A stretch of 64,000 nt of DNA, taken from assembly GCF_003697915.1 (NCBI RefSeq), contig NZ_RCVN01000001.1:124001-188000 (forward strand), written 5' to 3'. Below the pieces are notes generated by a model. It saw nothing but the letters and a program-made list of their open reading frames with translations, was not told where the DNA came from and did not search any database. The position numbers and the translations under genes were made by a program. This document shows positions 20,630 through 30,830 of this stretch, piece by piece (the first letter of the stretch is position 1; every line of letters starts with the position of its first letter). The DNA comes from Staphylococcus pseudoxylosus. GTDB lineage: Bacteria > Bacillota > Bacilli > Staphylococcales > Staphylococcaceae.

Positions 20630-21448
20630 CTAATCTTTTTGAATTTCATCGACAGTTTCTTCAACTTCTTTTCTGGATATCTTCTCTCTACCATTTTTCA
20701 TTGCCTTAAGTGATTTATGAGCCAGTGCTAATGGTAAACGACAAAATAGTAAAATGGTTTTTTTATTAATATCTTTCATATATGCATCTGCTTTAGCTAA
20801 ATTATCTTCAGCATATTTAAACAAATCATCGCGTGTCCAATCATCCGGTACAAAACTTACACCACGTTCTGCTAAATCTTCTTGTTCATTTCTAAGAATG
20901 TTAACAGCTTGCAAGCCTCGTCCGTATCCAATTGCCAATTCTCTATCTGTTTTAACATTTGCACATAAGTCCCACAATTGCGAGAGCATGACGCCGACAA
21001 GTCCCGCTACATAATATGTATAATCATCTAAATCATCCTTGGTATGGATATCCCAGTTTGCTTTCGCCCATTTTGCCATACCGAATGCCATTTCGCTAGA
21101 AGCATCTAATACAATTGTTACTGTCTTATTAGGACAAGCTTCTATCCACTCACCTAGTCTTAAAGTGACTTCAGGCATTTTATCCTTCACTGGTTCAAGA
21201 ATTTGCATGTATTTTGCTTCATCAAAAGGTGCTTTAAATAACTCACTCACTTGCATCAGTATTGAATGTTTTAAATCGTTATCCAATTCCTCATGATCTT
21301 CAATTTCATCAATTGCTCTTAATACTAAATAAGCAGATGCTACCGTATGTTTTAACTCTTTTTCTAAGAAAGTTATCGGAATATAAAAAGTACGACTTGT
21401 TTCTTTTAAAACACGCATTGCATCTTTTGGGAATTTCTTTTCAGTCAT
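20630..21448 (-). CDS. Squalene/phytoene-synthase-family protein
   Basis: 272-residue head-to-head prenyl transferase fold. The first Asp-rich motif is intact (RAIDEIEDHEE, about 44-54). The second reads ILRNEQEDLAERGVSFVPDD, where the first metal-binding Asp of the usual D-x-x-E-D is Asn. The common S-R-T-F region near residue 18 is present. It is unlinked to any carotenoid gene, so it is distinct from a CrtM-type dehydrosqualene synthase gene inside a crt operon. Substrate is unknown. RBS GGGGAGG-like purines precede ATG 21448. Confidence 0.85.
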   Translation of the reverse strand: MTEKKFPKDAMRVLKETSRTFYIPITFLEKELKHTVASAYLVLRAIDEIEDHEELDNDLKHSILMQVSELFKAPFDEAKYMQILEPVKDKMPEVTLRLGEWIEACPNKTVTIVLDASSEMAFGMAKWAKANWDIHTKDDLDDYTYYVAGLVGVMLSQLWDLCANVKTDRELAIGYGRGLQAVNILRNEQEDLAERGVSFVPDDWTRDDLFKYAEDNLAKADAYMKDINKKTILLFCRLPLALAHKSLKAMKNGREKISRKEVEETVDEIQKD

Positions 21449-21633
21449 TTTAATCTAATACCTCCCCTTTTTTAAATATTATCATATAATCACAAAATAA
21501 AATAGGAAATGCTTGTTACCTAGTTTAATCAAAATAGACTCGTCAAAAAATTGACAAACCCCAGGTTTTCAAACTAACTTTTCACTCTTTATTAGAACTA
21601 TATGTAGATACCACGTTTCTTTTATTTAAAACA

Positions 21634-21681
21634 AAAATAAGCGAATGATCCAATAAACTATCGAACCGTTCGCTTATTTAG
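21634..21681 (-). terminator. Intrinsic terminator after folC
   Basis: Arms AAATAAGCGAA and TTCGCTTATTT enclose an imperfect inner stem. It lies about 12 nt beyond the folC stop, with T-rich sequence following on the minus strand. Confidence 0.75.
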
Positions 21682-21692
21682 TAAATATATAT

Positions 21693-22958
21693 TTAACTAA
21701 AATCAACTTTAGCTTTTACTTCACTTATAAAGTACAAGCTTCCAGTAATGATTAAACCGTCACCTTCATATGATTCAATAAACTTCACATAATCATCAAC
21801 GAGTGCTTTTTGTTCAAATCGAACTTCGTCAAAAATCGCTTCTTTTGTTAAAGCTTTCGGAAAATCAAAATCTGTTATATAGAATGTAGAAGCAATTGTT
21901 TTAAGTTGATCCACCATAGCATTTAAAGGTTTGCCTTTGATTGCAGAAAATAAAATATCAATATTTTCAGTGTGATAATAATTTTTCATCGTACTTATTA
22001 GTGCTTCCACACTTTCAACGTTATGTGCGCCATCGACAATCATCAAAGGACGTTCTTTCACTTGTTCTATTCGACCAGTCCAACTCACCGACTCAATACC
22101 ATCAATCATTTTATTGAAATCTAAATCAACGATATCTGACTCATTTAATTCTATAAGTGCGGTAATTGCTAACGCGGCGTTCTCTTTTTGATGTTCACCT
22201 AACATATTTAATAAAAGCGTTTCAAGTTCATAATCTTTATAGCGATAAGTGAATTCTTCATCTTCGGAGATAACACTAATATCTCTATCCAACTCAATAC
22301 CTTCAGCATTTTGTTGTTCAACATAATCACGAATAACTTTAAGCGCTTCTTCGTTTTTTACAGCATAAATGATAGGTGTGTTTGGTTTTACAATCGCACC
22401 TTTGTCTTTTGCAATATCTACATACGTATCACCCAATATATCAGTATGGTCTAAACCTATACTTGTCAATATAGATAAGATTGGTTTAAAAACATTAGTA
22501 GAATCATTTTTAATACCTAATCCCGCTTCAACAATTACAAAGTCAACTGGGTGGATTTCACCAAAATATAAAAACATCATCGTTGTAATAATCTCAAATT
22601 CGGTTGCAGTTCCAAGGTCAGTTTCCACTTCTAAGGCTTCGCTTACTGGTTTTACTCTTTGAACTAATTTAACAATATCATCATCACTTATTGGCAGGCC
22701 ATTCAAACTAATACGTTCGTTGAATGTTTCAATAAAGGGCGATGTGAAAGTCCCCACATCATATCCGTTATCAACAAGTGCTGAACGTAGATACGACACC
22801 GTGGACCCTTTGCCATTTGTGCCACCAACATGAATACCGTTTATATTAAATTGAGGATTATTTAGTCTATCCAACATCCATTCCATACGTTTTACGCCTG
22901 GTTTAATGCCAAATTTAGTTCGTTCATGTATCCAATATAAGCTGTCTAGGTAATTCAT
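21693..22958 (-). CDS. folC: Folylpolyglutamate synthase / dihydrofolate synthase
   Basis: Mur-ligase-family enzyme adding glutamates to folates. 421 residues with the ATP loop HVGGTNGKGST (about 43-53), DHTDILGDT, and the C-terminal domain with IVDGAHNVES. It follows valS by 11 nt, the conserved valS-folC operon of Bacilli, so it probably responds to the valine T-box upstream of valS. Confidence 0.96.
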   Translation of the reverse strand: MNYLDSLYWIHERTKFGIKPGVKRMEWMLDRLNNPQFNINGIHVGGTNGKGSTVSYLRSALVDNGYDVGTFTSPFIETFNERISLNGLPISDDDIVKLVQRVKPVSEALEVETDLGTATEFEIITTMMFLYFGEIHPVDFVIVEAGLGIKNDSTNVFKPILSILTSIGLDHTDILGDTYVDIAKDKGAIVKPNTPIIYAVKNEEALKVIRDYVEQQNAEGIELDRDISVISEDEEFTYRYKDYELETLLLNMLGEHQKENAALAITALIELNESDIVDLDFNKMIDGIESVSWTGRIEQVKERPLMIVDGAHNVESVEALISTMKNYYHTENIDILFSAIKGKPLNAMVDQLKTIASTFYITDFDFPKALTKEAIFDEVRFEQKALVDDYVKFIESYEGDGLIITGSLYFISEVKAKVDFS

Positions 22959-22969
22959 CTTAAGGACTC

Positions 22970-25600
22970 CTATGCTTTTAATTGATTAATTCGTAATTTC
23001 ACACCATCATATTTTTCTTGATATGTTTGTTTTTTCTCACGTTCTTCATTAATAACTTTTTCAGGTGCTTTATTGACGAAGTTTTCATTTGCTAATTTCT
23101 TATTAACGCGGTCGAGCTCTTTTTCCCATTTCAAGAGTTCATTCTCTAAACGCTCAATTTCTTTATCCATATCTATTAGACCTTCTAATGGTAACACAAC
23201 TTCACCAGCAGTCGTAACAGAGGTCATGGCTTTTTCAGGAATTTCAATATCCATATCAATTGTCAATTCACTCGGATGACAGAATCTATCGATATAATTC
23301 GAGTTGTTTAACAACGTCTCTTTGATATTGTCATCTTTTGCTTTAATAAAGATTGGAATTGCCTTTGAAAGTGGCGTATCTACTTCAAGACGTGATTGTC
23401 TAACTGATTTAATAATTTCAACAAGTTGTTGCATCGTTTCTTTACTATCATCAAATGTGAGTTCGTCGTTCACTTTTGGCCAAGATGCATTTACAATTGT
23501 TTCACCTTCATGAGGTAGGTTTTGCCAAATTTGCTCTGTAACAAAAGGCATAAATGGGTGTAACATTCTCATTGTGTTATCAAGTACATACGTAAGTACT
23601 GAACGTGTAACTTGTTTTTGCGCTTCATCTTCACCGTTCATAGGTATCTTACTCATTTCGATATACCAATCACAGAATTCATCCCAAATAAAGTTATAAA
23701 GGGTACGACCAACCTCACCAAATTCATATTTATCACTTAAATCTGTAACATTTGCAATGGTTTCATTTAATCGAGTTAAAATCCACTTATCCGCAAGAGA
23801 AAGGTTGCCTGATAAATCTACATCTTCTACCTTAAAGTCTTCACCAATATTCATAATACTAAATCTCGCAGCATTCCATATTTTATTAATGAAATTCCAC
23901 ACAGATTCAACTTTTTCAGTAGAATAACGTAAATCATGACCAGGAGATGAACCAGTGGCAAGGAAGTATCTTAAGCTGTCTGCACCATACTCATCAATGA
24001 CATCCATAGGATCTACACCATTGCCAAGTGATTTACTCATCTTCCTACCGTCTTCCGCACGGACTAATCCATGTAATAATACATCATTAAAAGGACGTTT
24101 TCCAGTAAATTCTAAACCTTGGAATATCATTCTTGCAACCCAGAAGAAGATAATATCATATCCAGTTACTAATGCATTCGTTGGGAAGTAACGTTGGAAG
24201 TCTTCAGCTTCTGTATCTGGCCAACCTAATGTTGAAAATGGCCATAATGCACTTGAGAACCAAGTATCTAATACATCTTCATCTTGAGTCCAATTTTCAA
24301 TATCTTCAGGCGCTGATTCACCTACATAAATTTCGCCTGTTTCTTTATGGTACCAAGCTGGAATTTGGTGCCCCCACCAAAGTTGACGTGATATCGTCCA
24401 GTCTCTAATCTCTTCCATCCAACGATTAAACGTTTTTTCAAAACGCGCAGGAACAAAATCAATTCTATCGTCTGTTTTTTGATTATCCAATGCTTGCTCA
24501 GCAAGTGGCTTCATTTTAACAAACCATTGTGTTGATAAATATGGTTCTACAACTGCGCCAGAACGCTCTGAATGACCTACTGAATGTTCATGTGCCTCAA
24601 TTTTAATAACAAGTTCTTCAGCCTCTAGATCTTTCACTAATTGTTCACGACAATCAAATCGATCCATGCCTTGATATTTACCAGCTTTATCATTCATTTT
24701 GCCAGATTCATCCATTACAATAATGCGTTCTAACTCATGGCGATTACCTATTTCAAAGTCATTAGGATCATGTGCTGGTGTTACTTTCATCGCACCACTA
24801 CCAAATTCAATATCAACATATTCATCTGCTAATATTGGTAGTTCCCTACCAATGATAGGTAAAATTACCTTCTTCCCAATAACATCTTTATAACGCTCGT
24901 CATTAGGATTTACGACAATCGCAGTATCACCTAACATGGTTTCAGGACGTGTTGTAGCAATTTCAATAAATCCATTACCATCTGCATATGGATATTTAAA
25001 ATGGTAAAACTTACCTTCAACATCTTCATGTATTACTTCAATGTCAGATAAAGCAGTACGTGCGATTGGATCCCAATTTATAATATATTCACCACGATAT
25101 ATCAAACCTTTATTGTACATATCAACGAATACTTTTTTCACAGCTTTACTTAAACCTTCATCTAACGTGAAACGCTCTCTGCTATAATCTAAGCCTAGAC
25201 CTAATTTTGCCCACTGTTCTCTAATAAAAGTAGCGTATTCTTCTTTCCAATCCCAAGCTTGTTCAAGGAATTTTTCTCGACCTAAATCATGTCTTGATAA
25301 ACCTTGTTCATTTAACTTTGCTTCTACTTTTGCTTGCGTAGCAATACCTGCATGATCCATGCCTGGTAAATATAAAGTATCATAGCCTTGCATCCGTTTC
25401 ATTCGCGTTAATATATCTTGTAATGTCGTATCCCACGCATGCCCTAAATGTAATTTACCAGTTACGTTTGGTGGTGGAATTACAATTGTATATGTCTCTT
25501 TTGAACTATCTTCTGTCGCTTTAAAATAACCATTGTTAACCCATTGGTCATAACGTCCGGACTCGACTTCGTTCGGATTATATTTTGGTTTCATTTCCAT
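22970..25600 (-). CDS. valS: Valyl-tRNA synthetase
   Basis: Class I synthetase charging tRNA-Val. 876 residues. HIGH-type motif [10 protein letters not shown] (about 48-57), CP1 editing region in the 200-380 range ([16 protein letters not shown]), KMSKS motif [11 protein letters not shown] near residue 525, an anticodon-binding domain, and the C-terminal coiled-coil arm ([20 protein letters not shown]). ATG 25600 is served by AAGGAGG. It is preceded by a T-box leader, so transcription should rise when tRNA-Val is uncharged. Confidence 0.98.
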   Translation of the reverse strand: MEMKPKYNPNEVESGRYDQWVNNGYFKATEDSSKETYTIVIPPPNVTGKLHLGHAWDTTLQDILTRMKRMQGYDTLYLPGMDHAGIATQAKVEAKLNEQGLSRHDLGREKFLEQAWDWKEEYATFIREQWAKLGLGLDYSRERFTLDEGLSKAVKKVFVDMYNKGLIYRGEYIINWDPIARTALSDIEVIHEDVEGKFYHFKYPYADGNGFIEIATTRPETMLGDTAIVVNPNDERYKDVIGKKVILPIIGRELPILADEYVDIEFGSGAMKVTPAHDPNDFEIGNRHELERIIVMDESGKMNDKAGKYQGMDRFDCREQLVKDLEAEELVIKIEAHEHSVGHSERSGAVVEPYLSTQWFVKMKPLAEQALDNQKTDDRIDFVPARFEKTFNRWMEEIRDWTISRQLWWGHQIPAWYHKETGEIYVGESAPEDIENWTQDEDVLDTWFSSALWPFSTLGWPDTEAEDFQRYFPTNALVTGYDIIFFWVARMIFQGLEFTGKRPFNDVLLHGLVRAEDGRKMSKSLGNGVDPMDVIDEYGADSLRYFLATGSSPGHDLRYSTEKVESVWNFINKIWNAARFSIMNIGEDFKVEDVDLSGNLSLADKWILTRLNETIANVTDLSDKYEFGEVGRTLYNFIWDEFCDWYIEMSKIPMNGEDEAQKQVTRSVLTYVLDNTMRMLHPFMPFVTEQIWQNLPHEGETIVNASWPKVNDELTFDDSKETMQQLVEIIKSVRQSRLEVDTPLSKAIPIFIKAKDDNIKETLLNNSNYIDRFCHPSELTIDMDIEIPEKAMTSVTTAGEVVLPLEGLIDMDKEIERLENELLKWEKELDRVNKKLANENFVNKAPEKVINEEREKKQTYQEKYDGVKLRINQLKA

Positions 25601-25626
25601 TCGTTAAAATCCTCCTTAAAATAAAA

Positions 25627-25888
25627 ATATCCGCCCTATCAATATAGGACGGATATTCCGTGGTACCACCTAAATTCAAGAAATTATAAATATAATTTCA
25701 AGCACTTAATTATATGATTAACGCTCAAACACGCTTTAGCCTATACTATAATTATGTAAGAGCATTATATTTCAGCTAAAGTTCAATGTGGGCTACCTTC
25801 AATAAGTTAAATTATACATTTACACCAACCATGTACTCTCTTCTAAATTTCAGCTTATTTACTCTTCCCAGTAGACAATATTCTTTTA
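25627..25888 (-). ncRNA. T-box riboswitch leader of valS
   Basis: On the minus strand the leader carries the canonical T-box GGTGGTACCACGGA (within 25657-25671). A terminator follows at 25627-25656 (arms ATATCCG-CCTAT and ATAGG-CGGATAT plus T run). The upstream about 215 nt should fold as Stem I; I did not resolve the Val specifier codon. Identity rests on the T-box sequence and on valS downstream. Confidence 0.93.
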
Positions 25889-25892
25889 CTTA

Positions 25893-25924
25893 ATTATAGT
25901 ATAATGGATGTTAAAATAAGTCAA
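25893..25924. promoter_or_regulatory. Overlapping divergent -10 region for valS and tag
   Basis: A nearly palindromic AATTATAGTATAAT region gives TATAAT on plus (25900-25905, toward tag). On minus it gives TATACT/TATAAT (25893-25903, toward valS). A TTGACT lies on minus at 25919-25924, with spacers of 15 or 20 nt. The tag side has no clear -35. Both start sites would compete for the same bases. Confidence 0.4.
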
Positions 25925-25942
25925 TGCACTGGAGTGAAATTT

Positions 25943-26521
25943 ATGAATGAATGCGCATTTGGAACAAAAGATCCACTTTACATCCATTATCACGATGAGG
26001 AATGGGGACAACCTATTTATGATAGTTTGAAATTATTTAAATTAATTGCACTTGAATCACAACATGCAGGTCTTTCATGGTTAACTATTTTAAAGAAAAA
26101 AGAATCTTACGAACAAGCTTTTTATAACTTTGATCCAACTAAAATTTCAAAAATGACAACTGAAGATGTTGATCGGTTAATGACTTTTCCCAATATCGTC
26201 CATAATCGTAAAAAGATTGAAGCAATCGTTAGCCAAGCACAAGGTTATTTCGATATAGAAAATGATTATGGTAGCTTTAGTGACTTTTTATGGTCCTTTG
26301 TAGATTATAAGCCGATTGATTGCGCCTACGTTTCGCCACATGATCGCATTACAGTAGATGAACGTGCTACAAAACTTTCAAAGCAACTTAAAAAATATGG
26401 TTTTAAATTTTTAGGTCCTGTTACTGTTTTTTCTTTTTTAGAAGCTGCAGGCCTATACAACGCACATCTTCAAAGTTGTCCGAATAATCCTAAAGTATAT
26501 AACGGAAAAGGGTTCGATTAA
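25943..26521 (+). CDS. tag: DNA-3-methyladenine glycosylase I
   Basis: Base-excision repair enzyme removing 3-methyladenine. 192 residues. The zinc/structural residues of the Tag family are all visible: Cys4, His17 (YIHYHDEEWG) and the C-terminal HLQSC pair. The ESQHAGLSW stretch with the conserved Glu and Trp forms the base pocket. I chose ATG 25943 because GGAGTG lies 7 nt before it. The in-frame ATG at 25904 overlaps the -10 box. Transcribed away from valS and ending at the hairpin 26622-26658. Confidence 0.95.
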   Translation: MNECAFGTKDPLYIHYHDEEWGQPIYDSLKLFKLIALESQHAGLSWLTILKKKESYEQAFYNFDPTKISKMTTEDVDRLMTFPNIVHNRKKIEAIVSQAQGYFDIENDYGSFSDFLWSFVDYKPIDCAYVSPHDRITVDERATKLSKQLKKYGFKFLGPVTVFSFLEAAGLYNAHLQSCPNNPKVYNGKGFD

Positions 26522-26621
26522 ATCCTTTGCGAAAATCTTAACAGACCACCTTACTTATTAAGATTTTCCATTACACTACTGGTATAGTTGAAAATACGTT
26601 CTACATTTATCATTTATAGAT

Positions 26622-26658
26622 AAAACCACAGCAAACGCATAGTGTTTACTGTGGTTTT
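26622..26658. terminator. Bidirectional terminator between tag and the AbrB-family gene
   Basis: 15-bp stem (AAAACCACAGCAAAC / GTTTACTGTGGTTTT, one G-U pair) with T runs on both strands, between convergent genes. Confidence 0.88.
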
Positions 26659-26678
26659 ATTATATTTCATCGTAATTT

Positions 26679-27764
26679 TTAAGATTTCTTATTAATAGAA
26701 TCTTTCGCTACTCTGTATTTTAGGAAATAACTTAGTAAAGGAGCAATTAGAAATAGTATGAAGAATATTCTAAAGATGTGATAACTTGAAATCAATGCTA
26801 CATCTGCACCAGTTTCAATTGCAACTAATACGATTTGACTCATACCGCCTGGCGCAGCACCTAAAAACAATTCATTAACAGAATGGTCGGAAACCATTGC
26901 AATAAATAGTACCATTACAAAAGTCAATAATATTAATAGTATATTTTGAAATGCAATTGCTACAGCAATTCTACCTTTCATTTGGTCTAATAATTTAGCA
27001 ATTTGTATACCAATACGTATCATATAAATAACTTGTGCTGCCGCAATAATATAATTGTCTAGGGTAAATGTAACGCCAGTTAATAAATTCCAACAGATAA
27101 GCACTAATATCGGTGCAAGTAATTGTCTGGTCGGAAAATTAATTTTCCCCATAATGACATATACTAAAAATACTGCAAGTGCTAATAAAAGTATATTGGG
27201 AATAGTCAATGCTTCGGTTAGTGTATTGACTACACTATCCTTCGCAGAACGATTATCACCACTGCCTTGAAAGAAATACGAAATAAATGGTACAAGAATA
27301 ACAACAAATATAATTCTTGATGTTTGCGTTAAACTGACGACCATAATATTCGCTTTCTTATTTTCCTCTGCCATTATTAGCATTTGACTTAACGCACCTG
27401 GAATCACACTTAAAATTGCAGTTTCAGTATTTACATTAGCAATTTTTTTAAAGAAAAAGGCTATTATTAATGCAAGTCCTAACAGCATAACTGTGATTAA
27501 TATGATGGTCAGCCAATCATCTTTGATATCAAATATTACATTTTCAGTAAAAGTTGATCCTATTTGGACACCTAATAATACCAACCCAATTTGACTTAGC
27601 CAAAACGGCCATTCAACTTCCATGTGAAAGCATCTAACACAAATGACACTGGCAATTATAGGTCCAAACATAAATGGTAACAATATATTTGCTGCATTTA
27701 AGATTAGACTTAATAAAATAGCTAGCAATAAAACGATGATATTATTTCTTAATTGCTTACTCAT
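26679..27764 (-). CDS. AbrB family membrane protein (putative transporter)
   Basis: Polytopic membrane protein, 361 residues from this start, about ten TM helices. Two copies of the AbrB-duplication domain are visible: GPIIASVICVRC...GLVLLGVQIGST in the first half and LAPILVLICWN...YMIRIGIQIAK in the second. The SVIPGALSQM and GAAPGGMSQIVL motifs repeat between halves. It is unrelated to the transcription factor AbrB. Substrate is unknown. ATG 27764 has a GAAAG...GTGA match; an in-frame ATG at 27812 has no RBS and abuts the hem terminator. Confidence 0.82.
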   Translation of the reverse strand: MSKQLRNNIIVLLLAILLSLILNAANILLPFMFGPIIASVICVRCFHMEVEWPFWLSQIGLVLLGVQIGSTFTENVIFDIKDDWLTIILITVMLLGLALIIAFFFKKIANVNTETAILSVIPGALSQMLIMAEENKKANIMVVSLTQTSRIIFVVILVPFISYFFQGSGDNRSAKDSVVNTLTEALTIPNILLLALAVFLVYVIMGKINFPTRQLLAPILVLICWNLLTGVTFTLDNYIIAAAQVIYMIRIGIQIAKLLDQMKGRIAVAIAFQNILLILLTFVMVLFIAMVSDHSVNELFLGAAPGGMSQIVLVAIETGADVALISSYHIFRIFFILFLIAPLLSYFLKYRVAKDSINKKS

Positions 27765-27814
27765 GTTCTCACAACTTTCATAGTTATCGTCATACTTAAC
27801 TGAGCTATCCATAT

Positions 27815-27845
27815 TAAAACCCGATCAACGCATTGGTTGTTCGGG
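27815..27845 (-). terminator. Terminator of the hem operon
   Basis: Minus-strand hairpin CCCGAACAAC / GTTGATCGGG with one mismatch, followed by TTTTAAT, about 14 nt beyond the hemL stop. Confidence 0.7.
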
Positions 27846-27858
27846 CATAATTTAAGCT

Positions 27859-29142
27859 TTATACAATTCGACTTAGAGCAGTGTCGAACGCTTCTATAGT
27901 TTGTTGAATATCTTCTTCGGTGTGCGCGGTTGAAAGAAATGTACCTTCAAACTGTGATGGCGGTAAAAATATACCCTCATTCGCCATTTCTCTGTACATT
28001 TGACTAAACATTTCTAAGTCACTATTGTTTGCTTCTTCAAAGTTTGTAACAGGCCCTTCATTCAAGAAATATCCTATCATAGAACCTGCTCGATTTACAG
28101 TGATTGGCACATTATGTTTTGCAAACACTGCTTTTAATCCTGCTTCTAATTGGTCACCTAATTTATTAAAATAATCATATGTTTCTGGTTTAAGTTGCAC
28201 TAATGTTTCATAACCACTAGTCATAGCTAATGGATTACCTGATAAGGTACCAGCTTGATAGATGTCACCAGCTGGGGCAATATGATCCATGATTTCTTTT
28301 TTACCACCAAAAGCACCTACTGGTAGACCTCCCCCAATGACTTTACCTAAACAAGTTAAGTCTGGTGTCACATTAAAATATCCTTGAGCACAATTATAGC
28401 CCACTCTAAAGCCTGTCATAACTTCATCAAAAATTAATAATGAGCCATATTCAGTTGTAATATCTCTTAAACCTTGTAAAAAGCCTTCGATCGGTGGTAC
28501 GACACCCATATTACCTGCAACGGGTTCTACAATTACGCCTGCAATGTCGTCGCCAAATTCTTCAAATGCAACTTTAATTGCCTCTAAATCATTATAAGGG
28601 ACTGTAATTGTATTCTTAGCGATCCCTTCTGGTACGCCTGGAGAATCTGGTAAACCTAAAGTCGCAACGCCCGAACCAGCTTTAATTAGTAAAGAGTCAC
28701 TATGACCATGATAACAACCAATAAATTTAATGATTTTATTTTTTCCAGTATAACCACGTGCTAAACGCAAAGTATCTAGTGTCGCCTCTGTACCAGATGA
28801 TACCATACGTACCTTTTCAATAGATGGAACTCGATCTATAACAAGTTCTGCTAATTTATTCTCTTGTGTTGTTGAGGCACCAAAACTTGTACCCTTATCT
28901 ACCGCCTCATGAATTTTATCAATTACTTGCTTGTTTTTATGGCCTAAAATTAATGGCCCCCAACTTAGTACATAATCAATATAAGCATTGCCGTCAATAT
29001 CATATATCCTTGAACCTTCACCATGATCCATAAAAATTGCTGGTGTATCTACAGATTTAAAGGCTCTAACTGGACTATTTACACCACCAGGCATTAAATG
29101 TTCTGCTGCTTCCATTGCTTTTTCAGAATTACTGTAACGCAT
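27859..29142 (-). CDS. hemL: Glutamate-1-semialdehyde 2,1-aminomutase
   Basis: PLP enzyme converting glutamate-1-semialdehyde to 5-aminolevulinate. 427 residues. Seen: [41 protein letters not shown], and the PLP lysine in [21 protein letters not shown] chose ATG 29142, which has AGGAGG 9 nt upstream; codons before it overlap that site. Last gene of hemAXCDBL, 13 nt after hemB. Some staphylococci have a second HemL elsewhere. Confidence 0.96.
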   Translation of the reverse strand: MRYSNSEKAMEAAEHLMPGGVNSPVRAFKSVDTPAIFMDHGEGSRIYDIDGNAYIDYVLSWGPLILGHKNKQVIDKIHEAVDKGTSFGASTTQENKLAELVIDRVPSIEKVRMVSSGTEATLDTLRLARGYTGKNKIIKFIGCYHGHSDSLLIKAGSGVATLGLPDSPGVPEGIAKNTITVPYNDLEAIKVAFEEFGDDIAGVIVEPVAGNMGVVPPIEGFLQGLRDITTEYGSLLIFDEVMTGFRVGYNCAQGYFNVTPDLTCLGKVIGGGLPVGAFGGKKEIMDHIAPAGDIYQAGTLSGNPLAMTSGYETLVQLKPETYDYFNKLGDQLEAGLKAVFAKHNVPITVNRAGSMIGYFLNEGPVTNFEEANNSDLEMFSQMYREMANEGIFLPPSQFEGTFLSTAHTEEDIQQTIEAFDTALSRIV

Positions 29143-29155
29143 TGTATCCATCCTC

Positions 29156-30136
29156 CTACTGTTCTTCATCTAAATATCGACAAATGTCTTTTGAGAAATA
29201 AGTGATAATCATATCTGCACCTGCACGTTTCATAGAAACCATTTGTTCCATCACCACTGCTTTTTCATCTATCCATCCATTAATTGATGCAGCTTTAGTC
29301 ATACTATATTCGCCACTTACATTATATGCAACGACGGGTACATTTGTTGTGTTTCTGACGTCTCTAATAATATCTAAAAAGCTTAATGCAGGTTTAACTA
29401 TCATCATATCTGCACCTTCATTTAAGTCACTTTCTAATTCTCTTAAAGCTTCTCTACGATTTGCTGGATCCATTTGGTATGTTTTACGGTCGCCAAATTG
29501 TGGTGCAGATTCAGCAGCATCACGGAATGGTCCGAAGAAACTTGATGAATATTTAATTCCATAACTCATAATAGGTATATTATGATAACCTGCTTGATCT
29601 AAGCCTTCACGAATCTCTGCTACAAAGCCATCCATCATATTACTTGGGGCAATGATGTCAGCTCCTGCTTCAACTTGAGAGATTGCAGTTTTTACTAGTA
29701 ATGGTAATGATTTATCATTGTCGACATCTTTCGTTTCTTCATTGATCACTCCACAGTGTCCATGGTCTGTATATTCGCATAGACATGTATCTGCTACAAT
29801 TAGTAAATCACTATACATTGATTTTGCTTTTCTAGTGGCTTCTTGTATGATACCGTTATGGTCATAAGCGCCAGTACCTACAGCATCCTTTTCATTTGGA
29901 ACACCGAAAAACATAATACCTCTAATACCTAAATTATAAGCTTCTTTAATTTCATCACCAAGTAAATTTAAACTTATTTGATAAATACCTGGCATTGATT
30001 TGATTTCTTCTTTAACATTATCACGCTCAACAACAAAAATAGGATAAATTAAATCTTCTTTTCTTATATGTGTTTCACGCACCATACTTCTCATTGATTT
30101 ACTACTACGTAATCTTCTATGTCTATCAAATTGCAT
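29156..30136 (-). CDS. hemB: Delta-aminolevulinic acid dehydratase (porphobilinogen synthase)
   Basis: Condenses two 5-aminolevulinate molecules to porphobilinogen. 326 residues. Zinc-site cysteines lie in [14 protein letters not shown], with active-site lysines in [18 protein letters not shown] and [13 protein letters not shown]. The N-terminus ([19 protein letters not shown]) matches the family. The start overlaps hemD by 11 nt. Loss of this gene gives classic haem-auxotroph small-colony variants in staphylococci. Confidence 0.97.
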   Translation of the reverse strand: MQFDRHRRLRSSKSMRSMVRETHIRKEDLIYPIFVVERDNVKEEIKSMPGIYQISLNLLGDEIKEAYNLGIRGIMFFGVPNEKDAVGTGAYDHNGIIQEATRKAKSMYSDLLIVADTCLCEYTDHGHCGVINEETKDVDNDKSLPLLVKTAISQVEAGADIIAPSNMMDGFVAEIREGLDQAGYHNIPIMSYGIKYSSSFFGPFRDAAESAPQFGDRKTYQMDPANRREALRELESDLNEGADMMIVKPALSFLDIIRDVRNTTNVPVVAYNVSGEYSMTKAASINGWIDEKAVVMEQMVSMKRAGADMIITYFSKDICRYLDEEQ

Positions 30137-30812
30137 TTGTTTCCCAACTTTCTATTATTTTGCTAACTAATGATTCTAGCGTTTGAATGTCTGATACCAT
30201 GGCTTTAGCATGATATTGATGTAATGTTTCCAATGTTTGTAGACCAATTACAAAATAATGGTCAAAGTTCACTGTCATTTCATGATTAAAATAGTAACGT
30301 ACAGCTGATGAGCTTGCAAAAGCTACAGCATCTATTTCACCTTTTTTAATCATCATTTTAACATCACTGATATTTTCAGTATGTGGAACTGGTTTATACA
30401 AGTCAATTTTCTGAACTATATAATTTTGATTATACAATTCCTCTTGTAATAAAGGCCTGGCCGCATCACTTGAAGGCAACAAAATTTTACTACCTTCATC
30501 GGCACAAAACGATTCAAGAAATCCCTCTTGAGAATAGTCTTTTGGGCAGAAAGACACCTTTAATCCCAATGATTTGCAGTAGTTTGCAGTTTTCTCACCA
30601 ATAACTGCTATTTTATCTACACTAACATGTTTTAGATATGGTTGAAAAAACTTTACCGCATTTTTGGACGAAAAAATAAGCCAGTCATAGTTCACATTCA
30701 ATAAATTTAAGTCAAAAGATAATGGCTCTACACGGATAAATGGTCTGTGTAAGATACATGCATCATTTCTTTTAAATTCACTGGTTTGTGTCATAACTAT
30801 AACTGGTCTCAT
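30126..30812 (-). CDS. hemD: Uroporphyrinogen-III synthase
   Basis: Cyclises hydroxymethylbilane with D-ring inversion. 228 residues; the family is poorly conserved, so the call rests on fold-like features and on its place between hemC and hemB. Visible are [13 protein letters not shown] near residue 45, [23 protein letters not shown] and [14 protein letters not shown] chose ATG 30812 with GAGGTG 6 nt upstream. It lies 18 nt after hemC. Confidence 0.9.
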   Translation of the reverse strand: MRPVIVMTQTSEFKRNDACILHRPFIRVEPLSFDLNLLNVNYDWLIFSSKNAVKFFQPYLKHVSVDKIAVIGEKTANYCKSLGLKVSFCPKDYSQEGFLESFCADEGSKILLPSSDAARPLLQEELYNQNYIVQKIDLYKPVPHTENISDVKMMIKKGEIDAVAFASSSAVRYYFNHEMTVNFDHYFVIGLQTLETLHQYHAKAMVSDIQTLESLVSKIIESWETNAI

Positions 30813-30830
30813 TATTTTCACCTCGAAGGA

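Noticed and set aside
25904-25942. Upstream ATG for tag
   Set aside because: It overlaps the -10 hexamer and lacks a ribosome site; Tag proteins begin close to the conserved Cys4 that the downstream ATG provides.
27765-27812. Longer N-terminus of the AbrB-family protein
   Set aside because: The ATG at 27812 directly abuts the hem terminator and has no Shine-Dalgarno; kept only as an alternative.
29202-29564. 120-codon plus-strand ORF over hemB
   Set aside because: Antisense shadow of a strongly conserved gene, without RBS or recognisable protein features.
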